Assembly: GCA_020055645.1 (NCBI GenBank)
Contig: CM034546.1
Span: forward strand, 60,698,001 to 60,762,000
DNA: 64,000 bases
DNA from: Tomocerus qinae
Taxonomy: Eukaryota; Arthropoda; Collembola; Entomobryomorpha; Tomoceridae
Direction of reading: 5' to 3'
A program made the translations under genes and the position numbers. The notes under the pieces were generated by a model. It saw nothing but the letters and a program-made list of their open reading frames with translations, searched no databases and was not told the DNA's origin. Shown piece by piece: positions 10,805-20,993 of this stretch; the first letter of the stretch is position 1, and every line of letters begins with the position of its first letter.

Positions 10805-11857
10805 TCAGTACTTTTTACGACGGAATTGTAGTTTCACGTAACACGGCGAATTCACGACTGATATCGATTCTAAATATTCATCCAGTATTTGTACAGAAAT
10901 TTCTTTCAACTCTGAGGTTGAAACTGGACAATACTCAATATGATCGAATGATAAATTAACAATAGCAGAATCATGATCAGCAATTGGAATAGATTTTATT
11001 ATAGGTAGGTATCTACTTCCAAAGAACTGATTCTTTGTAACATTAGTGAGTACCACTACATGTCTTGGTCCTAATTGACTATGGTCGACGTCATTAAGGA
11101 ATACTGATTCTCCAACTTTTAGTAAAACACCTGAAGTTTTAAATAAATCCTTCATTCGAGGGCCAAATCTTATGTCTACGTTTTGAGCACCGTCTTCGTC
11201 CTTATTTGTAATTTCCAATTTTGTCAACTCGTGCACACTAAAGTTTATGTAGGGAAATTCTGATTCCAAGGCAGTATTGATTTCTGCAGTTGCTAATTCT
11301 GATAGGCTGAAACTATCCGGTTCTTTGACGGTAAGATTGTAAATAGGCAAATCATTCACTATAGTAAAAGTAAATGTATGATCTTCAGGAATATAGTGAT
11401 GATAAAAGTTTTCAGATATTGGATTAGGTGCGACATGTGATCCAGTTTTAAATTCCCGAGTAGAAAATCCTAATAATCTTGCCAAATGAGGGTCAAATGT
11501 AAATATTTTCTTTTCGTCATGTACGGTTATTTGTACTTTTATAACATTGACTCTCATTAGAGTAACATTAATACCCTGTTTTTGTAATTTGGTGGATAAG
11601 TCATTCAAAATATCTGCAAATGCCAAATTGCGTATTGTCACAGTTTTTCGATCAACATCACCGGTTCGAATAGAGAACCAACTGTCGTCACTTTTAAAAA
11701 ACTTTCTATTGGTAGTAGTAAATTGAATTTGAGATAATCCACACTCAAATTGGTCAGGTGGGAGATTAATTGTTTTGTACAATATGTTGGAAAATATTCC
11801 AGGTGACTTTTTTTAAACGTCCCAAGGACTCGCAATTTCAACATAGAATGCGTCCAT
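10805..11857 (-). pseudogene. Polinton minor capsid (penton-type) protein with premature stop
   Basis: The long frame 10805-11782 encodes ~325 aa. Its N-terminal pattern (FECGLSQIQF) and C-terminal pattern (FDHIEYCPVSTSELKEISVQ then VKLQF) are typical of the Polinton minor capsid protein, a single jelly-roll forming the vertices. No ATG is available close to that frame's start. The natural ATG is at 11855-11857, nine bases after the integrase stop, and is in the same frame. A TAA at 11813-11815 (codon 15) separates it from the rest. The gene is therefore interrupted by one nonsense codon, unless initiation occurs at a non-ATG codon or the base is a sequence error. Confidence 0.8.
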
Positions 11858-11866
11858 GACGACTGT

Positions 11867-12877
11867 CTAAGTAGGAATGAAGTGAGACAACTCTTGGTCG
11901 TAGAATATGCCCTCTATAAGGTCTGCTGATTGAGAGTGTAGGTACTTTTTTGGCTTTTTACCAGCTTTAATACGTGCTGCATCTTCTTCAGCTTTTCGCT
12001 TCCTCTCTTGTTCACTTTCAAATAGTCGGTAGGTAGTTGGAATTGTATCATAAACCTTAGCTATGCTGAAAACCTCATTTACGAATCCAGGTAAATATCC
12101 TTTAGCAAATATTTTCTTGATTCGAGCCACTACAACAGTATCCCCAACTTTAAATTTTGGTTTCTTCTTCTTTACATGGATGAGGTGGCCAAAAGTATTT
12201 TTCCACACTTCATTTTCATTACTATCATTTACATCACGAGGTCTAAACTTTGTCGTAGAATGAATAGTAGAATTGTAAGAAGATAATATTTGTTTATACA
12301 CATTAATGTACTTGTGGTTGCCTTTGTATGTAAAATATCTTGCCAAACGAGACATTATTGTACGATGCCAACGTTCCACAACTGAAGCTTTATTTTCTCC
12401 ATAGGCAAATATGTGGCGCACACCAATGTGTTTTAAATAATCTCTCATTGGCTTTCCTAGGAATTCCAAGCCTAAATCTGTAAGTAAAGTCTGAGGTTTC
12501 CCCAGTACCTTAATAACTTGCTTGAGAGCTTTTAGGGCAGTATCAACTGTTTTATTTTTCATTGGAACCATATGAGCCATTTTAGAGAAAACGTCAATAG
12601 CAGTTAAAAAGTATTTGTATCCATTATTTTCGTTTGCATACCGAGATAAGTCTAATAAATCACAATGGAATTGGTACAGACGAAAATGAACCATGAATTT
12701 CCTTTTGGGGAACCTATTAACAACAGGCCTATGTAGCACATATGGTTTTAATTTATAGAGTTCATTAAGTACAACTTTCCTATCTGTGTATTTCCGGTTT
12801 TTGATAAACGTAGCCGCTCCACTGAAAGAGCCTGCAAACTTTGGATTGAGATAGTTACGCTTAATATTGGTCGCCAT
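11867..12877 (-). CDS. Polinton retroviral-type integrase (DDE)
   Basis: 336 aa from the first in-frame ATG at 12875-12877; the open frame extends further upstream only through non-ATG codons. The catalytic triad is visible: Asp73 (FHCDLLDLS), Asp134 (LLTDLGLEF) and Glu168 (KASVVERWHR), 34 residues apart. The C-terminal part (PKFKVGDTVVVARIKKIFAKG) is an SH3-like integrase C-terminal domain, followed by a charged linker and the IEGIFYDQEL motif seen in Polinton integrases. It inserts the linear element into chromosomal DNA, making 6-bp duplications as seen here. It appears intact, so it could still act on related elements. The next gene's ATG follows its stop by 9 nt. Confidence 0.93.
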   Translation of the reverse strand: MATNIKRNYLNPKFAGSFSGAATFIKNRKYTDRKVVLNELYKLKPYVLHRPVVNRFPKRKFMVHFRLYQFHCDLLDLSRYANENNGYKYFLTAIDVFSKMAHMVPMKNKTVDTALKALKQVIKVLGKPQTLLTDLGLEFLGKPMRDYLKHIGVRHIFAYGENKASVVERWHRTIMSRLARYFTYKGNHKYINVYKQILSSYNSTIHSTTKFRPRDVNDSNENEVWKNTFGHLIHVKKKKPKFKVGDTVVVARIKKIFAKGYLPGFVNEVFSIAKVYDTIPTTYRLFESEQERKRKAEEDAARIKAGKKPKKYLHSQSADLIEGIFYDQELSHFIPT

Positions 12878-13130
12878 CCTGGGTGATAATGAATGTATTT
12901 GTTTATTCACAAAGTAATAAATACTACGGCCGGGATTATTAATTAGCTTTCTCAGAGTCACCTAGGCACCATCATGAATGAAAAATGTTATGCCGTAATG
13001 TCAGAAAAGCTTCTTTCATACCATCTAGCGATTGAACTGCAAATGATATAATGATGAAATTGGTTCATTCGTCAAGTTGGTGCATATTTACGCGATATTA
13101 TACTGAATAATACTAATTAACGTCATATTT

Positions 13131-13243
13131 AATACTAAAAACGTTTTATGAATGCTAATTTACACTAATTAATACTAAAAACGTTTTATGAATGCTAATT
13201 TACACTAATTAATACTAAAAACGTTTTATGAATGCTAATTATG
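13131..13243. repeat. 40-bp tandem repeat, about 2.8 copies
   Basis: Units begin at 13131, 13171 and 13211, each with AATACTAAAAACGTTTTATG and AATGCTAATT. The array lies in the gene-free spacer 12878-13286 between the integrase and the unknown gene, the only long non-coding spacer inside the Polinton apart from the ends. Confidence 0.88.
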
Positions 13244-13286
13244 CTACAAAATAATTAATGCCACGTATTCATTATTACAGAATGTT

Positions 13287-13991
13287 TCAATTTATTTCAA
13301 CATTTTTCTCAACCATCTTCATCCTTTCCTGAATTATCTTTTTCCCCTCCTCAGTTTTGCACTCACAGTTTGTTGGGCATGCATAATCAATTTCCATAGG
13401 AGAGCCAATCAGTGGAATATGAGGGCACCTTTTCGTGTACATTTGTTGAAACTTTCCAAATTTGTAGACAATAAATGGAATTTCTGCAACTGAAACTTGT
13501 AAGCAATACTTTTTCTTTGCTCCGTTCCTTATGAGCTCAAATCCAGCCAGGTAGCGACACACACTTCTATGGATCTTTTTGATTTCCACTCCACAGTCCA
13601 AAATCTCATCAAATGTATGCCATTTAAGAGATGGTGCAGTGCTGTCCTGTACCATATATTGGTCTACTAATGTGTAGTGCATTAACAGTGCTTTTATTTT
13701 TCCCATTAAAGACATTGGACAATTGAAATACTGAATGGTTTTATTCAGGCGTAGTCTTCTCATGTGAAGATAGCTTTGTCCATTGTCAAGATATGAAAAC
13801 CAGATCTTCAATTCTCCCATATTAGCAGGAGTGCTATAGGACTTTATCCATTCGTGACTCAAAGATGATTTAATCAAATCAATAGTCTCTTCAAACTCGA
13901 CCGTCTAAGCAAATAAAATGTATTAGATTTCGAAAGTATAATATTAATTATAAATACTTACAACGAGTTCTTCTCCGCTTTCTTCAGCCAT
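13287..13991 (-). CDS. Polinton gene of unknown function, two exons (215 aa)
   Basis: Exon 1 is 13962-13991 (ten codons, acidic, starting MAEESGEELV). The 57-bp intron 13905-13961 has a textbook donor GTAAGT and acceptor TTGCTTAG. Exon 2 is 13287-13904. The splice is in phase 0. The protein has a C-terminal Cys cluster (CPTNCECK preceded by a CPHI) that could bind zinc, and no membrane segment. I do not recognise its family. It is the first gene transcribed from the right TIR side, so it may be an early or regulatory protein, but nothing in the sequence proves that. Confidence 0.7.
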
Positions 13992-14068
13992 GGTGTTATC
14001 GGTTCAGTAAATGAAATCCAAATGGTTATTGTAAGAAATGTTTCGTGGTATATCACTGCCAGAATTAA

Positions 14069-15283
14069 TTTGCGGTTAGCGATAACGACCCCTTGTTACA
14101 AATGTATTAGAGTTTCTTAGCTTTGCATAAAATAATATCATTGGCATTCGCATTGAGAGCATCAGAGTGGCTAGTCGTATTGGCGGGCAGCGGGCTCACA
14201 CCGGAGGGCGGGCTGGTTGTGCTGGCCTGTAGCAGGCGGGCACACCGGCGGGCAGCGGGCTGGCGGGCACAGGGCGTGCTGGCGGGTCAATAACAAATAA
14301 CTAATAAATAATTAAAACTACTCCCCTTTGCATAAAACTTTTATTGTCAAAACAGGTATCAAAAAATAGTAAATAGCTTTGTTCAAAATAGCTTTTTCTT
14401 TGATTTTTAACATTACGTTTTATTAGTGATTTTTAAAATTGTTTTTTATTGGTGATTTAAAAAAAATTTTATTGGTGATTTTTTAGTGTCATAACCAACC
14501 CAATTTCCCGTTAACTTTTATTAATTTAACTTAATGTACGTTATATCCAATAACCTTTTCCAGCGTCCCACGAGAAAGAATTTTAAAAACTTAAAAATTA
14601 TTGATTTTATCAGTGTTTTTGAAATTTTTTTATACTTTTCGTAAATAAATTGTAAAATTTTATTTTGTAGACCGATTTTAATGAAATTAATTTCTAAAAA
14701 TAAAGAAATCTTTTCCCTACAATCCTATAGTTTTTCAAATATACTGATTGTTAGATAAAAAAAATTTTGAAATTTTGGAAAATAATTTTCCGCCTTTCGA
14801 TTTTTAAAATTATTATGAAAATCCCAATCGACTATTTTATGGCTAGAGTGATTGTCTATTCATTAAAATCAATAGCATTAATATACTTCTTCCGTACTGG
14901 TTATCAAAACCAAATTATCAATATTTCGTAAGTCTATGGATTTAATGAAACTGATCTTTATAATCACATTTAGTTACTGATCGTTATTTGTGGACGTGGT
15001 TAATGTGGACAATTACTAGCAATTACATTCAAGCTAAGTAGGTACATAATAGGAGTGTACTTTCTGTAGTAGGAACATTTACTTTCATAGATAAATAATA
15101 AGAACTCAATGGGTAGTATATTAATAAAGTAGGTAATTAGTTGAAAGTAATTAACCACAAAAGTGATTAGGGTAACTTGCGGTTAGACTTTCCGGTAACA
15201 TCAGGCTGAAAGGCACGTGAGATACATACCTTGGAAATTCAAATGTTTTGGCGGGAGTTTTCACCTCCACTAGCCTTAACACA
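14069..15283 (-). repeat. Right terminal inverted repeat of the Polinton
   Basis: 1215 bp, the reverse complement of 759-3032 minus the satellite array. It starts with TTTGCGGTTAGC inside, includes the GC-rich island near 14175-14287, and ends ...GCCTTAACACA at 15283. It lacks the 97-bp satellite. Confidence 0.9.
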
Positions 15284-15289
15284 ATTATC
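15284..15289. repeat. Right 6-bp target-site duplication of Polinton (ATTATC)
   Basis: Direct repeat of 753-758, immediately outside the right TIR. Confidence 0.85.
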
Positions 15290-15551
15290 TAATATTATCT
15301 AAGTTATAGACATAACTATAATAGATTACTAGATAATAATATTTATCTATATTATATTTTTATTTATATAACTTCGATCGTTTTGAATAGCTAACAAGGT
15401 TATAATGACTAAACTACTTAATCTACCCAATTATATATCTAAACAATGAAAAGACCGCCCAAAGTTACATTAATGAAGGCATACTACTAAAATACAAATC
15501 ATATTGGAGAAATTGTGTTTAATGTAATATAGTTTTCATATGTCTTTACAG

Positions 15552-16549
15552 AGTCATTGAAAGGAAATATAAAGAAGCAGAAAAGATATTTTAGCAAATT
15601 GAAAGACAATAATGTTATCGAAAACTGCATCAAGGAAGTCACGAGAAAACAACAACGAACTCGAAAATGTGGCAATGTCAAGTGCAAGATCTGTGGATTG
15701 AGATTTAGTGACATGGGTTACTACAGATACAAACATTTGCCTAGACACTTTGGAAAAGGTGTACGCAAAACATGCGAAATTTGCGGGAAAGTATTTAAAG
15801 ATACAACTGGTTTCAACTATCACACGAAAATTTTTCATGCTGATGAGGAAGAAAAGCAAAAATTAAAGTCTCCATGTGAAATTTGTGGGGCGGTTATGTA
15901 TGCTTCCAGCTTAAAACGACACATGAAACAACTTCATTCTAGTTCACGGGAAATATTCAAGTGTGACAATTGTGATAAACAATATTTGAATAAACAGGCT
16001 TACAATGAACATATTCTGACACATTCTGAACAGTTTACGCCACATTTATGTGTTCAGTGCGGAAAGACCTTTAGTACCAGAAGCATACTGAAAGGACATG
16101 AAAGAACACATCTAGAAACGTTGAATTATTCTTGTAAAGACTGTCCCCGTAAGTTTCGAACTTTTTCTTTATTGAAATGTCACGAAGCAGTTCATACAAA
16201 AGAAAGAAATTTTGTTTGCCATGAATGTGGAAAGACTTTTAAGGGGAGAAGGGATTTACTACGACATATGAAGCTGTGCAAAGAAATTTCTCAAAATGGA
16301 GGGATGAAGAAGCTCAAATGTGGAATTTGTGATCAATACTTCAAGCATTCTGTCAGTCTTTACAAACACAACGCCAAATTTCATAGACCAGATCTAAAAA
16401 AGACAGATTGCAAGTGTTCGTTTTGTGGAAAAATACTTTGTTCTCCGGCTAATTTAATAATTCACGAAAATCTACATAAAAATAATCCAGATTATCAACC
16501 ACGCAAAAAGCAAACTTGGAAGCACAAAAAGAATTTGCAGGAGGTTTAG
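15552..16549 (+). CDS. ZAD zinc-finger protein, C2H2 terminal exon A
   Basis: An acceptor TGTCTTTACAG precedes 15552, and phase 1 fits the donor at 619, so this is the terminal exon of the gene whose ZAD part lies at the window's start. There are nine fingers of C-x2-C...H type (CKIC, CEIC, CEIC, CDNC, CVQC, CKDC, CHEC, CGIC, CSFC). The seventh ends in Cys rather than His (HMKLC), making it C2HC. A basic tail (PRKKQTWKHKK) follows. The product is likely a sequence-specific DNA-binding regulator. There is no ATG near the exon start, which supports its being spliced rather than a separate gene. Confidence 0.82.
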
Positions 16550-16913
16550 TTCTTATTTACTGCATTTTAAAACTTTTATAAAGAAATGAGGGGGCATGAA
16601 AAAATCATATAGAAACGAAATTAATTTTATAACATTGATCAATTTTCCAACCTTTTTTAAAATCATATCTTAAATTATAGGAATCAGCAAAAACGTTGGA
16701 AAATAAACGAATTGATAAAAATCCAAGTAACTTTAGGCTACCTTTCCATTTCATGTTAACTATTTTTCAGTATTTTTTCGATTTTTCAGATGTAACTTGG
16801 TAGTTTAGTCGTTATACTCACTAGTACATAGAATTTACTTATTAAAACAAATTTTATATATGATTCGTATGAAATGTTGTTTGATGTAATATAATTTTAA
16901 TATGTCTTTACAG

Positions 16914-17926
16914 AATCATTGAACGGAAAAATAAAGAAGCAAAAAAAGTATTTTAGCAAATTGGATGACACTAATGTTATTGAAAATTGCATCAAAGAAG
17001 TGACAAGACGACACCAACGAAGTCGAAAAGGCTGTAATGTCAAATGTAAAATCTGTGGATTAAGGTTTAAGGATCAGGATTATTACAAGTACAAACATTT
17101 GCCTAAACATTTTGGAAAAAATGAGTGTCAAACATGTAAAATTTGCGGTAAAAAATTGACCACTCAAGGTGGCTTGAATTATCACATGAAAATTTTTCAT
17201 GCTAATGAAGAAGAAAGACAAAAATTAAAGTCGCCATGCGAAATTTGTGGGGCACTAATTTTGAATTGTACATTAAAAGTTCACATGAAGAAGCATTCTG
17301 ATTCACGGGAAATATTCAAGTGTGACAAATGTGATAAACAATATTTGAACAAACAGAATTACAATGAACATAATCTGACACATTCTGAACAATTCACGCC
17401 ACACTTGTGTGTTCAGTGCGGCTAAACCTTTGGTACGAGAAGCATGCTGAAAGGACATGAAAAAATACATATAGAAATGTTGTATTATTCTTGCAAAGAA
17501 TGTCCTCGTAAGTTTCGAGCTCTTAACTTATTAAAAAGTCACGAAGAAGTTCATACACAAGAAAGAAATTTTGTTTGTCATGAATGTGGAAAGACTTTTA
17601 AGGCGAGAAAATATTTATTACGGCAATTGAAGCTCTGCAAAGAAATTTCCCAAAACAAAGAAATGAAGTTCAAATGTGAAATTTGTGATCAATTCTACAA
17701 GCACTCTGTCGGTCTTTACAAACATAACGCCAGATATCACCGACCAGATCTAAAAAAAGATTACAAGTGTTCGTTTTGTGGGAAAACACTTTGTTCTCTG
17801 GGTAATTTAATAATTCATGAAAATTTACATAAAAATAATCCAGATTATCAACCTCGTAAAAAGCAAACTTGGAAACACAAAAAATATTACCAACGTCTTA
17901 AATCAACTGCAGTTTTAAAATTTTAA
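16914..17926 (+). pseudogene. Duplicate zinc-finger terminal exon B with in-frame stop
   Basis: This is a tandem copy of the preceding exon, including its splice acceptor (TATGTCTTTACAG) and the same phase, so it could serve as an alternative 3' exon. The finger order is the same. The codon that is AAG in exon A's fifth finger is TAA here (17423-17425), so the product would end after four fingers. The frame then continues open for 160 codons to 17926, with one further finger changed (RQLKLC in place of RHMKLC). It may be a decaying copy or give a short isoform. Confidence 0.8.
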
Positions 17927-19252
17927 ACGTACTGCTCACTTTTTGCATATAGAAAATGAAAAATTTATTTTCTATTTTGATAGTTCTCTAAATTTTTGAT
18001 TTTAAAACCTCAATAAAATTCAAAAAATTATAATCAATAAAATCTCTATGAGTGGTAGGACGTTAAAAATGGCTTTATTATTACAATTGTATTTTGACAT
18101 TAACTAGTGGAAAACTGTAGCATAGTTTATATGAAACTATCACTGCGTGGCATAAACAAAATCACACTATAGAAACGCAAATTAATTAATTATTGCATGT
18201 CATGAGGACTGTGGATTCCTCTGGAATAGGCTTCGGTTCTTTTTATCCCAAGCATGGTGTTCTTACAATTATATTTAATTGAAAACTGAAAACATGAGTA
18301 GGACATTATGATTAGGAAATCAAGGTAGTCGTCGTCGCCGTCGTCGTCGTCTGGTGTTTGGAGGCTCGCTGGTAGTGTCTGGCGGCTGGCTGGGGACTTA
18401 TTAGATGTGAAATTGGTTAGATGATAAATCGCGCTTTTTATTTTTTGAAGATAACACAAGTTTTGACAAACCTAAGGAAATCTATTTGAATAAATAAGCA
18501 CTAAGGACAAAATGTTAATATATGTAGATATATTTAGTCTTCTCAAGTTGATAATTAATAATTACCAATATGCCATTTATTGTGTTTGTTTATTTTTTAT
18601 TGTAGCAGTTTGATCACAAATACGAGAATAATTAAATTAATTGAAAACAAGTAAGAAATCAATTTACAAAAGTATTCAACTTATATACATTCTACAACAT
18701 CCTACGGTTTACAAAATGCGCGGATTGTCTATTAACAAAAATTAATAAAATCAAAACGTAATTTATCTGGCATTCTTATTGTATGTAGGTGAACTGGCAT
18801 GAAGCCTCTTCATATAAAATGGTTGGGTTACTTCAGTGATTTGTTCCAAACACAAATTAAGAAAAGCACTAGTTTTCTTCCATATCAAAGTTTATATTGT
18901 ACAAAAACCGGTAAATTTAACAGGTTCTATATCTTAGAGTAGGGTGCCCTCCCTTATGTTAAGTTAGATTATGATAAATTAGGTTCAGTTTTTAAAATAA
19001 GGAATATTAGTTTAGACCTTACAAAAAGTAAAGATTTTTCGAACGTGTAAAAAACAATTTGTGGTTGTTCAAATTGGCGACAAGGAAAATAAAATGTTCA
19101 CAAAATCTGTTGAGAACAAAAAAAAGACAAACAAGAGATAACCTAAGCGAATTCGAAAAGGATGCATCCTCAATGCGTCCCAGTTCTGTCGAGCAGAAGA
19201 ATAGAGAGTATAATATATTTTTTGAAACTTTCTGTTTATTGTAGTAATTGTT
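17927..19252. other. Gene-free spacer
   Basis: AT-rich sequence with no supported gene. A short (CGT)n-type microsatellite is at 18325-18352. A short frame at 18190-18459 runs through it and is not credible. Confidence 0.6.
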
Positions 19253-20993
19253 TCATTTAAAATGGCTTGCAGGAAGTGCAATAAGAATGGAGAGAATATA
19301 ATTAGAAATTGACAAGAAATAAGCAAAGAGATACAAATATTTAATAGCTCTCAAAATGCCCAGTCGAACTCCAAATGGTCTAAGACGTCTTATTTCCCTT
19401 TTAAAAATGGCAGTTTTAGTTCTTTGAGCCTTTAGTGTGTCAATGTAGATTAAAGATCTTTCGTAAATTTGAGCAGCTCGAAAAATAATTATTCCTGCAG
19501 AGACGACACATAAAAATGCAACTATCGGGAACACAGCGTAACTACTCCAAGGTATTTTACCACACAAGCGTATCGACGCACATGTGGGAAATACTGTGAA
19601 AAAAGCAAGCATTGTGATCTTGAATGGCGCATAAACCGTCAAACTTTTGTTAAAACATTCGTTCAGAATCTTCAACGTTTGAAATTTTTGTGTCATGCTC
19701 GAACAATTTTTATGCCCACTGAAATTGAAAATATTATGGATTAAATATTTTTAATGTAATTATACCTCTGAAAGTTGCATTAAAATAATGTAAAAAAATA
19801 TTTGACCTGTTTATTTAAAAACTAATGATTTGAAATTAACTATTTCAGTATAGTATGAACGTACCGTATATATAGTATGAATATATTATAATAATATTAT
19901 TATATAATATATATATAATAATATATATATAATATATATATAATAATATATATATAATATATATATAATAATATATATATAATATATATATAATAATATA
20001 TATATAATATATATATAATAATATAATATTATTAATATTATAATAATATTATGAATATGAATATATTATATAGTATGAACGTACCGTATAACATCAGTCC
20101 AATATGGAACAACAGGCACATAGAAATGAATATATATAACGAAGTAGTAGATTGCATACAAAAAGGCAAACATAGATAGCAGTTCATACGGTGCAAAGAT
20201 CATCATAGTATTGGTTGTTAAATAATGTTCCGGTAGTAAGGATGCCAGAAACATTTTATTTGGAAATTTCACTATGTAAACTCCAAAAAATAGGGCATGC
20301 ATCCAAAAAAATTGTTGCGTAAACGACATAACCGTCAGTTCTACAATCAGGGACATGTTCAACTTTGAAGTCTGCTCAATTGGCATTTCCGCTTTAAAAA
20401 AATAAATCACAGAATGTAAATCACGTAGTTGATGTAATATATTCTATATCGATTATTTCGTAAACATTTGCTATTTTTTAAATTAATCTTTTGGTGTAAA
20501 TGAAACCTAAATAAAATTTCAAATAAAATTAAACAAATCATCCATTTTTAAAATGTAGGAAACTAAATTCCTGATCATTGAAATAATTATGTTTATTTAT
20601 GTAATTGTAATAAACATGTTTATAAAAATTACCACTATATAATGAGTCAATGGCTACTAGTTCGTGAAAAAATTCTGCAATTTCCTGGCTGTTCTTGTGT
20701 AAAACGTAGTAAGCTGTACTTGCCCAAAAATAGGCCAAGCAAAAAAATATTAAAAGAGACATGTCGGCGTAATTTTCAGAGCCACTTTTCACTTCTGAAA
20801 TTAACCGTCCAGTTAAATATATGAAATAGAAAACGCAATTTCCGGCGCAGAGTTTTGCTAAAACCTTCTGAATTCTGCTTTGCTCTGATGATGGTGATTG
20901 AGTTTTATTATTCCATGAAATTGGAGACACTGCAGTATATTGTCCAACTTTATTAAATATGGCAAAGTACTTTATTGTATTTTTAGTTAGCAT
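19253..20993 (-). CDS. Gustatory-receptor-like 7TM protein, intact (GR-like 1)
   Basis: Three exons: 20633-20993 (361 nt), 20085-20391 (307 nt) and 19253-19718 (466 nt), with GT-AG introns and matched phases, giving 377 aa. The size and multiple hydrophobic segments fit insect/collembolan gustatory receptors, which are ligand-gated channels with intracellular N-termini. The C-terminal exon holds GVRLGILRAIKYLYLFAYFL, close to the conserved last-helix region of its paralogues here. The two other copies at 26.2 and 34.9 kb share exon sizes, so these arose by gene duplication. The ligand cannot be inferred. It is the only undamaged copy of the three. Confidence 0.85.
19848..20093. repeat. Duplicated splice-donor segment flanking an AT microsatellite
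   Basis: TAGTATGAACGTACCGTATA occurs at about 19851-19870 and again at 20071-20090. The second copy contains the exon 2 donor of GR-like 1. Between them lie ~180 bp of TATATAATAATA repeats, all within intron 2. Confidence 0.88.

Larger units (their letters stand above)
759..15283 (-). mobile_element. Complete Polinton/Maverick DNA transposon, 14.5 kb
   Basis: The element is bounded by long terminal inverted repeats (759-3032 and 14069-15283) that begin TGTGTTAAGGC, and is flanked by the 6-bp duplication ATTATC. All genes lie on the minus strand: an unknown protein, integrase, minor capsid, a basic protein, major capsid, adenain-like protease, protein-primed polymerase B, packaging ATPase and two small proteins. 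This is the standard Polinton set, so in principle the element could both transpose and form particles. It sits in the intron of a plus-strand ZAD zinc-finger gene, in antisense orientation. Polymerase B carries a frameshift and the minor capsid gene a nonsense codon, so this copy is probably not autonomous now. The intact boundaries and other frames point to a fairly recent insertion. Confidence 0.95.
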
